A DNA stretch of 64,000 bases, from NCBI GenBank assembly GCA_963565915.1, contig OY751486.1:2728001-2792000 (forward strand), written 5' to 3'. Source of the stretch: Entoloma clypeatum. Lineage: Eukaryota; Basidiomycota; Agaricomycetes; Agaricales; Entolomataceae. The notes beneath the pieces are model-generated. The model did not search any database and was not told the origin of the DNA. It saw nothing but the letters and a program-made list of their open reading frames with translations. Position 1 is the first letter of the stretch. Every line of letters begins with the position of its first letter. Below are positions 56,591-64,000 of the stretch, one piece after another. A program made the position numbers and the translations under genes.

Positions 56591-57387
56591 GGGTGGTGAT
56601 GCGAGTAAAGAAACGTTTCAACGTGTTTGTTTTTAAAAAACCTTGACGAAGGGGGGAGAGCCACTGATATAAGAGCAGACTCCTGTTGGTTACTCATCTG
56701 CATCGCACTTGAGCACCTGCCACTGGCCACCCTGTCTCCACCCGGACCCCCCCCTGCTGACTCCACCTGACAAGCATGTTGAGTCAGCTTCAGGCCAAAT
56801 AAACCTCGAGGAGAGGGGGGGCTCAGCCTCGTTGAGCCGGCGGTCTAACTCCCCCTTGCCATTAGTCTCGGAAGAACCTGCTAAATTGGTCAGAAAAAAG
56901 TTGATCGAGAGGCCCTTGATTCACGGGCACGGGCACGGGGTCGACAATGTTCAAAAGCAAGTTCGGGGATCGCTAATCGGATTAGGCCTTGACATGAGGC
57001 GCCCATTAATGCATAAAGGTTGACAAGACAAGATTGGTGAGCCCACGTTAGGTGAACGCAAAGTTACAATATTAATTGTCGTGAGTAAGGGTCCGCAAGT
57101 GATGACGAATGGGTCTTCTTCCGATGCAGACCTGAGTAAATGACGTGCCATCACAGCACAGGACCTCGACTCATTCCACTGCGGAGTGACAAAGTGATAG
57201 AACAGTGATAGAGCACAGGGAAATCGCAGGGTATGACAGAGAAGCTGAAAACACGGCGCTGCCAGAACCTGTATCATATACGCACAAACCTATAACAAGA
57301 GACATTTGAATAATTACACTGGAAGGAAAAAAAAAAACCAAAGCCCCCCCCCAAATAATAATAACATTCATTGAAGTCACTGACAGT
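56591..57387. other. Spacer between two minus-strand genes
   Basis: About 800 bp with no supported gene: the promoter of the b561 gene and the 3' flank of the kinesin gene. A polyA/polyC patch (aaaaaaaaaaa, ccccccccc) lies at 57,328-57,352. Confidence 0.5.
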
Positions 57388-60300
57388 TCAACACACTGTG
57401 ATTCCCTCCCCCCCTTGCAGCGTCCATTCATCTTCTTCATCGCTAGCCCTTCGCTGCTTCTTCGTCGGCGTACTTTCCTCCTCTTCCTCCTCTACAGCGC
57501 TCAGCATACGCTTGGTCCTGCTTGGACTCCCCGCAACAGTGGTCGTCGCAGTATTCGTCAGCTCCATCCCAAACTCGCCTCCCCTCCCACCACGCCGAGC
57601 ACCGCCGCCTCCATCCCCACTCTCCTCCTCCACCGAACCCCAAGTCTTCCTCCCTTTCTTCTTCCTGGCCCTTCTGGGACGTTTAGGTGTGGGTACAAAT
57701 TCCTTGTCATTCTTGACCGCCCATTCGATCTCAATGATCCTATTAGGTAAAAAAAAAAAAGTATAATAAGAAAACGAGCGGAATAGGTTGAGATTAGAGA
57801 TGAAATTGATAAAGATAGGGAAATAGAACGAAGGAAGAAGAAAGAAAGAAAAAAAAAAGAGAGTTCAACGAGTGTCTTTGGAATGTGATATTCTCTCAAG
57901 AAAAATATGAACAACGAAGAGTATCCACCTCTCTTTAAGCTTGATGTTATCCGGAACATAGCTCTCCGCCTTGCGGTAGAGGTCTAGAGCCACTTGAAGA
58001 TCGCCCCTGCAAAAAAAAAAAAAAAAGGCATAAGCTTATAGTATACATACATTGACAGCGACGAACTTCTCAGAATGGGCACGAGCAAGCGCCACGTAAG
58101 CCCTCCCAGTCTTTTTCTTCGACACAGGCGAAAGCACATCCGCCAGCTGCATCTCCTTGTTGCCACGTTCACTAAAGCCATCATCATCAGTCCCAAACAT
58201 TATGCAAGAGAAAACGGAATGCTGTCTCACAACTTCCGCTCGAGCTCCTGTAACCTTGTCTGGAGCTCATCATCCAGATCTCTATGGCGCTTGAGCAAAG
58301 GTGTTAGCACACCAGCTGGAAGCGTTTGCTCCTTCTTTGGTGACCAAAACTTCGGGGACAACACAAGAGAAGCTTCCCGTTGCAGGCCCTCCTCATGTTC
58401 CCGCGCACGACGTTCCTCTTCCTCCTTTGCACGTGCACGCTCCCGTTCCTCTAACCGGCGAGCAACCTCCGCCTCCACAGCAGCTTCCACAGCTTTCGAG
58501 ATCTGTTCATGGAAAAAAGGTCGAGCATCAGTGTGCCATACACTTGAAATGAAAGTGAACGTGACATGCCCGATCATCAATCTCCTTCTCCGTCAACGCT
58601 ATCCCGGGGCTGTCGGAGTCCTCCTGCTGTTTGGCCCTCCCTCCTTTACGCCCAGCACCAGGCAGGACAAAAGGCTGATAGCCACCTCCGCCTGGTCCAT
58701 ACGCGGAGACACGGGGGACCTTCGCTACAGGCACGAGCGAGTTCCTAGAACGACCTCGTCGTGACCCCGGGCCTGGTCCAGCTCCTGAGCCAGCTGTCGT
58801 TATGGATTGGAGGACGGCGGGGGCGAGCTTCGGCGCTGGTGGTTGCATAGCAGCAAAATGTGGCTTTGGAGCGGGGCGATTATCTGGAAGAAAGCAGAAA
58901 AAAACGGAATGAAGCTTTGATCCGAGAATCGATGGAGAGAAGCATACCACGTTCGTTAATGACAGGCTTGTTCTCAATATTTTTCGTGCGAACAGCAAAG
59001 CTATCGACACAAACACGTCAGCAGAGGGAAAATGAAGGAGGGAATCGTCTGTACTTGAGAGTATTCAACGTGTCCTGCCTAAACTTGGTCCCTGGAGCCA
59101 AGTTGCATATCAACAATCCCACTGAAGAACCGCCCAAGGCGTCCTGAAGAATTCTCGTAAGCTTCGAATTCCGGTAGGGTATTCGCGGCTGTCAGAACAA
59201 GGTCAGCGATTGACGCCGGTAGCTCTGCAATTCAAGACGTACTGCGCCTTGGTTGAGAGCATGAACCACTTGTCCAAGGACGCTGAGTGATTTGTTGATC
59301 GCCGATGACTCCGCCATACGAGATGGGTCGTTGCCTGTGAGCTGCAGGACAACATTTCAGCTATTGTGATCCAGGGGACAGCGGTCACTCACTTTATTGT
59401 TCTCAGACCCAGCCAGATCCACAAGGTTGATCTTGCCAAAAAGGACTGGACATTCTGCTCAGGTGTCACCAGTCAAACAAGCTGTCACAGAAACGCACTC
59501 TTATTGTCTGTCGGGTGCACCATTCGAACATCAATTGTCAAAACTGCATGGGAGCGAGACGACGCGCGGTTCAAGTTGGTCGCGCCAACGGAACGATGCT
59601 TAGTAGCCCGGCTGGTAGATGTTCGTTATGTGTTCCAAAAGCGTGTCTTTTCAAAGAGACAGACCTGTACATCGCATCGAACTCTTCCACCGAGAATATA
59701 GGTTCAGAAGTGAGATTTGCCACGAAAACCATGCCAGCGTCGTTTTCTCGAACAGGAAGCTTGGGAGCCTGTGAAGATGTCAGAAGCGAAGCGGAGGAAG
59801 GGGGGGAATAAAAGGACGAACGTTTTCCCTGGTGACTAGTAAATCATAGACTTCATCCTTGTAAATTTCCATATATGAGGCTGCGAAAGAGACGTCGTAG
59901 TTCTCTATCAGAGACTTTTTTGCGAACATAGTCTGCTCGTCAATGAGTTTGAGAATTATACGGGCTAGTTGGCGGACGACTTACCCGTATGACACGGGGT
60001 ATAACCCCTTGGTCCAACTTTGTTCCTTGCATGGTATGGGTCTTGCCGGATGAGGTGACGCCGTACGCAAAGATGGTAACGGTCTTGAAGCGGGTTCCAT
60101 ACGTGTGAGAAAAAATCCATGTGCTCTGAAGACAAAGACGACTTACAACGCCAGTAAAGACCACGTCAATCATAGGTTGTACGTCATTCTCAAAGATCTC
60201 TTCTTGAGTTGAGGACTGGTCGTAACAGCTTGTGAACCTGGCGGGCGTAGCAAAATCAATATTTCACGCCTGATCAAAGAGCCAAACAGCGCGTACGGGA

Positions 60301-60475
60301 ACTTGAAGACCTGTGAGGTATCCCTAGGGTTTGTGACAGTGATGAAACTACCAATACCGCTCGATGATGGACCAGCTTCATCCGAGCCGTGGCAGACTTT
60401 CACAGAGTCGTCGTCGATCTCGCCGGGGATCTTTGGACGCAGGCGAGCTGCTATCTTAATTTTGGCGGTCGCCAT
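57388..60475 (-). CDS. Kinesin motor protein with coiled-coil and basic tail
   Basis: The ATG at 60,475 begins MATAKIKIAARLRPKIPGEI. Exons encode a full motor: IFAYGVTSSGKTHTMQGT (nucleotide-binding P-loop), SFAASYMEIYKDEVYDLL, NLNRASSRSHAVLTID (switch I), INLVDLAGSENNK (switch II), INKSLSVLGQVVHALNQG, and the neck near FAVRTKNIENKP. The tail has an Ala/Pro/Gly-rich region, a charged coiled coil (RRLEERERARAKEEEERRAR) and a segment DLYRKAESYVPDNIKLKERI ahead of a basic, NLS-like C-terminus (PKRPRRARKKKG) and stop at 57,388. The motor-first layout with a short coil and nuclear signal recalls kinesin-10 or related chromosome-associated kinesins; the subfamily is a guess. At least ten short introns; the last tail junctions are approximate. 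Confidence 0.85.
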
Positions 60476-60658
60476 GAGGGGTAGTGGGGACGGGGGACGT
60501 CGCCGTCGACGTCGAGGCGAGGGGGTAGGATGTTGAGTTGTGGTTGAAAGGCAAGTCGCGTCTATGGTCACATGGTCGTTTCCCATTCCCATTACATAAC
60601 GTATAGCACGTGCCTCAGTTTTTCAATGATGATCACAGCGACTTGGGAGGCAACGGCG
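60476..60658. promoter_or_regulatory. Bidirectional promoter, kinesin / RPF2
   Basis: Only 183 bp separate the two divergent start codons. No TATA box is evident. The sequence includes a CACGTG E-box within TATAGCACGTGCCTC near 60,607-60,614. Such a short shared promoter suggests the two genes are transcribed from one open region. Confidence 0.55.
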
Positions 60659-61864
60659 ATGTTGAGAACAATGTGAGTCCATTCTGCGCAGGAGGTCATA
60701 CAATCAATGAACTTTTAACATCGTAGAAAACCAAAAAATGCGCGGGCGAAACGTGCTCTGGATGCTAGGCTTCCAAAAGAAGTCGAGGATGAACGAACAG
60801 CCATCTTCGTGAAGGGTACTCACACAGGCGAAACTCTGAATGCTGTGATGCGTGAACTTGTATGTGTTCCAACTTTCCCTCAACGTTCAATATTGAGCAA
60901 ACCGTTCCGGGTTGTAGATGGCTTTGAAGCGGCCAAATGCTATTTCTTTTTCCAAGAAAAATGTGATACATCCCTTCGACGCTGCCTCGACCTCGATATC
61001 TTCACTAGAATTCTGGTCGGCCAAAAATGACGCCTCCTTGTTTCTTATCGGCCAAACCACCAAAAAACGGCCGAACGGCCTGACGTTTGTGCGGATGTTC
61101 AATGGACGGGTGCTTGACATGTTAGAAGTGGGAGTCGAGAGCTGGGCCGGAATGGACAACTTCAAGGTTGGTCTCCCCAAGTTAATCTAGCTATAAATCC
61201 AGCTTATGAGAAGCAGACACCCAAATCGACTCCAGGGCATAAACCCCTTATGCACTTCGCCTCCGAACTTTTTGATACTCACCCCCGCTACATTCAACTC
61301 AAATCGATGCTCATGGGTTTTTTCAACGGTGAAGTCATTGATTCGATATGTCTCACTGGCCTAGAGCATGTAATATCCGTATCCTGCGCCCCCACACCCG
61401 TATCCCTCAACGACGCCTCCGCTGATCCAACCCAAGCCCACTCAGAAGACCTCTCCTCTCTTCCAAAAGTCCATATCCGGACATATACCACAAGCCTCTT
61501 GAGTTCCGGTACCCGCATACCCCGTGTTGAGCTGACCCCGATGGGCCCCCACCTCGACTTTACGCTGCGGCGACACCAACCCGCCGACCCGGAGCTGCTG
61601 AAAGAAGCGATGAAACGGCCAAAGATGAAGAAGACGGACATCGAAAAGGGCCTAGGGAAGAAACGGAAGAACCTCGAGGTGGATGAGATGGGTGACTTGA
61701 GGGGCCGTTTGCATGTCGGCAAGCAGGACTTGACCAAGTTGCAGACGAGAAAGATGAAAGGGTTGAAAGCAGGGGATTCGGACGAGGCGGAATCGGATGA
61801 GAGCACAGACGAGGACGATGATGCAGACCCTGAACGACGAAAGAGAAGGAGAAAGGAAGCGTAG
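60659..61864 (+). CDS. RPF2: Rpf2, Brix-domain 60S ribosome biogenesis factor
   Basis: Rpf2, with Rrs1, brings the 5S RNP into the pre-60S ribosome in the nucleolus. A tiny first exon (MLRT plus two bases) is spliced over 66 nt to IKPKNARAKRALDARLPKEV, then ERTAIFVKGTHTGETLNAVM. After a second intron comes LMALKRPNAISFSKKNVIHP, FVRMFNGRVLDMLEVGVES and, after a third, LMHFASELFDTHPRYIQLKS with FNGEVIDSICLTGLEHVISV. These are the Brix-domain motifs in the Rpf2 order. The C-terminus is Lys-rich with an acidic tail (ESDESTDEDDDADPE) and RRKRRRKEA. About 310 residues, as expected. Confidence 0.93.
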
Positions 61865-62150
61865 AACCCGTCTCTTTCCGCGTCTGTTTGCAGTTTGATT
61901 CTTTGCGTTCATCGCACACTGAATTCACAGTGTCAGATTTCTTCAAGGTAGGATGCTGCCACATACCGTTTGAATTTTTCGATACGTCTCTTCGCAGGCT
62001 CTACTCGGCATGTCCCCAAATGTACATAGGGTATGAACAACAAGTGAATGGATGTCTGGCAACACATCTTCATCACTCGGGTCATTGAGAGAAATGGACC
62101 AACAACAGTCATCAGCCTTCATTTTGTTTGTTTAGAAAACGAACGAGCGT
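61865..62150. other. 3' flank of RPF2 up to the Helitron end
   Basis: No gene. Ends at the proposed Helitron terminus. Confidence 0.45.
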
Positions 62151-62179
62151 TTAGACCCGTGCTTCGCAACGCAGCGTTG
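62151..62179 (-). repeat. Helitron 3' hairpin and CTAA terminus
   Basis: On the minus strand CAACGCTGCGTTG (plus 62,167-62,179) forms a 6-bp stem, followed after 12 nt (CGAAGCACGGGT) by CTAA (62,151-62,154). A short hairpin 10-12 nt before CTRR is the hallmark of Helitron 3' ends. The base after CTAA is A, not the T expected at an A/T target, so the exact end may be off by one or the flank has mutated. Confidence 0.55.
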
Positions 62180-62288
62180 TTTCTGCATGGGGTTTTGAGT
62201 GGTATAATAAATATATTGTGGTATGTAGCATATACAGAGTGAGGTATAATGGTATCTATGTACTATATACATCTAATCTAATAGTACC

Positions 62289-63998
62289 TCAGGATATACA
62301 ATATTTTTTGTAACAGGAGTATCTACTTTTGGATCCCAAATTGTTGATATTGTGAACAGAGGTTACTCTTGATATTCCAACATAGAACTGGCCATGAGTA
62401 AAGACAGGAGTTCTGAGATCCAAACCGACATGCTTGAGTGACTGTCCTTGAGCTTTGTTGATTGTCATTGCAAAGCAAAGATGAATAGGAAATTGACGAC
62501 GTTCGAATTCAAATGGAACTTGAGTGTCGGTTGGAGTCAACTTGAGACGTGGAATGAGAATAGAGCTTCCTGCATGATCTCCAGTAATGAGGCGAATTTG
62601 GACAACACGACGGCCCAGTTGAGAGACTGTTCCCCTGCTTCCATTGCAGACACCTTCAGCAGCATTGATGTTGCGCAGCACCATGACAGGACACCTGAGT
62701 TTGAGCTTGAGCTTGGCCAGTGGAAGTCCAGAGCAGTTGATGGAGTTGAGATACTCGGTTGGATACATCAACTCTCCTTGTTCAGTGTCAGGATTGTTGT
62801 TAAGAATGGTATCTGCACTGTGGAAGGTGAACTCTTCTCCTGGAAACTGATTGAGAATTGTCTGATTGATCTCATCGACATCACTGTTGCGACTGGAGAG
62901 GATGGCGCGGCTGGAGAAGTATGTGCCAGAAGGAGGTTGGTGGTGAATGTCTGGGTAGATGTTGCTTATGAGGGCAGGAAGGGTATTCTCAGGCAATTGA
63001 AAAGAGGGAGGAAGGTTGATGGTTCCATCATCTTGAGTGCCTCGACCATGACCAACATCCAGCTGCCATTGAGCAAAGAGACGTTCTTCATCAATATCTG
63101 TGTTGAGACGCATATTCTTCTTGAGATGCAAAACCTTGATAGAGGACCAAAGGGAGGATTTCCGCATGCAGGCATTAACAATGTCAGACCGTGATCCCTT
63201 GATGACAACAGGAAGAATCTGCTGAAAGTCTCCTCCAAAGACGATAGACAGACCACCAAAGGGGGCGTTGGAATTGCGAATGTCCTGAAAGGTGCGATCA
63301 ACAGCCTCATGGATGTGGCGATGCTGCATGGGAGCCTCATCCCATATGACCAAATGAGCATGTTGAATGAGATCTGCCAGATCAGAGTTCTTTCTGATAT
63401 TACAGGAGGATGCCTCATTGATGATGATGGGAATTTTGAAGGCAGAGTGGGATGTGCGACCACTGTTGAGGAGAAGAGCAGCAATGCCAGATGATGCGAC
63501 ACAGAGAACGATTTTGCCCTGGCCACGGAGATGATAACAGAGAGTGTTGTAGACATATGTCTTGCCTGTACCTCCAGGACCATAAAGAAAGAATATCTGG
63601 CCTGACTGAGTGGTGACTGCTTGAACAATCTTGTCAAAGGCACGACACTGGTCTTCATTGAAAGAGTGAATGCGCTCTGCACCTAACTGAGCCTGCTCCT
63701 CTTGATCATAAGACAAATGCTCTGCCAGCAGAGGATTTCCCAGAATTGCACCCCAATCCTGCTGAACCTGAGGCATATCAGCCCAATCCTTGAGAGACAT
63801 ATTGCCAGCAAAAAGCAGCTTGTTGATGCAGTAAAGGCCATAGTCGAATACATCCTCCTGAGTGGGATCAATGTGAATCTGGCGACTGTGAAGGAAATGG
63901 TGGAGGTCATCACAGATGTTGGCCTTGTGCTGATCCCAAAGATAGGCCGGATTTGCAGGATTACATTCACGAAGGATTGTGACAAAGAGCATGCGCAA
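62289..63998 (-). CDS. Helitron Pif1-family helicase domain, partial
   Basis: 569 codons open from the window edge to the stop; the true start is outside. Superfamily 1B helicase motifs are in order: FLYGPGGTGKTYVYNTL (Walker A) near residue 140, VASSGIAALLL (Ia), HLVIWDEAPM (Walker B), FGGLSIVFGGDFQQILPV (III), SRAILSSRNSDVDEINQTIL, RLKLTPTDTQVPFEFERRQF and AMTINKAQGQSLKHVGLDLR (V/VI). This is the C-terminal helicase of a Helitron Rep-Hel protein, which unwinds DNA during rolling-circle transposition, or a Pif1 relative derived from one. The LRMLFVTILRECNPANP N-terminus is typical of the Helitron Rep-Hel junction. No stops or frameshifts, unlike the gypsy copies. Confidence 0.88.
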   Translation of the reverse strand: MRMLFVTILRECNPANPAYLWDQHKANICDDLHHFLHSRQIHIDPTQEDVFDYGLYCINKLLFAGNMSLKDWADMPQVQQDWGAILGNPLLAEHLSYDQEEQAQLGAERIHSFNEDQCRAFDKIVQAVTTQSGQIFFLYGPGGTGKTYVYNTLCYHLRGQGKIVLCVASSGIAALLLNSGRTSHSAFKIPIIINEASSCNIRKNSDLADLIQHAHLVIWDEAPMQHRHIHEAVDRTFQDIRNSNAPFGGLSIVFGGDFQQILPVVIKGSRSDIVNACMRKSSLWSSIKVLHLKKNMRLNTDIDEERLFAQWQLDVGHGRGTQDDGTINLPPSFQLPENTLPALISNIYPDIHHQPPSGTYFSSRAILSSRNSDVDEINQTILNQFPGEEFTFHSADTILNNNPDTEQGELMYPTEYLNSINCSGLPLAKLKLKLRCPVMVLRNINAAEGVCNGSRGTVSQLGRRVVQIRLITGDHAGSSILIPRLKLTPTDTQVPFEFERRQFPIHLCFAMTINKAQGQSLKHVGLDLRTPVFTHGQFYVGISRVTSVHNINNLGSKSRYSCYKKYCIS

Positions 63999-64000
63999 CT

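Larger units (their letters stand above)
62151..64000 (-). mobile_element. Helitron, 3' part
   Basis: The minus-strand helicase ORF and a hairpin-plus-CTAA terminus mark a rolling-circle Helitron that runs off the right edge of the window. The Rep nuclease and the 5' TC end are not in view. The helicase part has no internal stop, so the copy could be young or autonomous. Confidence 0.75.

Overview
This window looks like a piece of an Agaricomycete (mushroom-forming basidiomycete) nuclear genome. The genes are packed with 50-65 nt GT-AG introns, the mobile elements are Ty3/gypsy, hAT-type and Tc1-type elements plus a Helitron, and the conserved proteins (Tup1, Tsr3, Rpf2, a Syg1/Xpr1-type SPX-EXS protein, a kinesin, a GH27 glycosidase) are fungal in layout. 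All names below come from reading translations and motifs; no database search was possible.

Region 1 (1 to about 18.1 kb) is a nest of transposable elements with no host gene I can support. Gypsy A (minus strand, about 1.5-8.6 kb) ends exactly inside the integrase of Gypsy B (minus, about 8.6-11.7 kb). Gypsy C (plus, 12,223-17,194) has two LTRs and a perfect 5-bp target duplication (GGTGC). Smaller elements sit inside these: a 265-bp hAT-type MITE in the gag of A, a 370-bp solo LTR in the integrase of C, a 370-bp AT-rich inverted-repeat element in a third ORF of C, and a Tc1-like remnant where the gag, protease and 5' RT of C should be. Each gypsy copy lacks a different part of pol.

Region 2 (18.1-35 kb) holds a kinetochore Fta4-like gene (-), a secreted GH27 alpha-galactosidase with about twenty introns (+), a Tup1-type WD40 corepressor (-), the rRNA-modifying enzyme Tsr3 (+), and a tandem pair of recently duplicated short-chain dehydrogenases (+). 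After the pair comes a 618-bp Tc1/mariner deletion derivative that keeps the tail of its transposase.

Region 3 (35.9-43 kb) is a mix of decayed lineage-type genes (a trypsin-like-domain protein and an F-box-like protein, both with frameshifts or stops) around one intact secreted protein (39,325-40,391). That protein has repeated acidic motifs, Gly/Ala/Lys blocks and dibasic sites, like a Kex2-processed repeat precursor. It is the most unusual intact gene here.

Region 4 (43.8-61.9 kb) is conserved housekeeping: an SPX-EXS phosphate-transport/signalling protein (-), a long coiled-coil protein with a possible winged-helix N-terminus (+), a SPOC/Med25-like protein (+, tentative), a cytochrome b561 (-), a kinesin (-), and Rpf2 (+). 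The last two diverge from a 183-bp shared promoter. The window ends (62.15 kb to the edge) in the 3' part of a Helitron with an intact 569-codon helicase segment and a hairpin-CTAA terminus.
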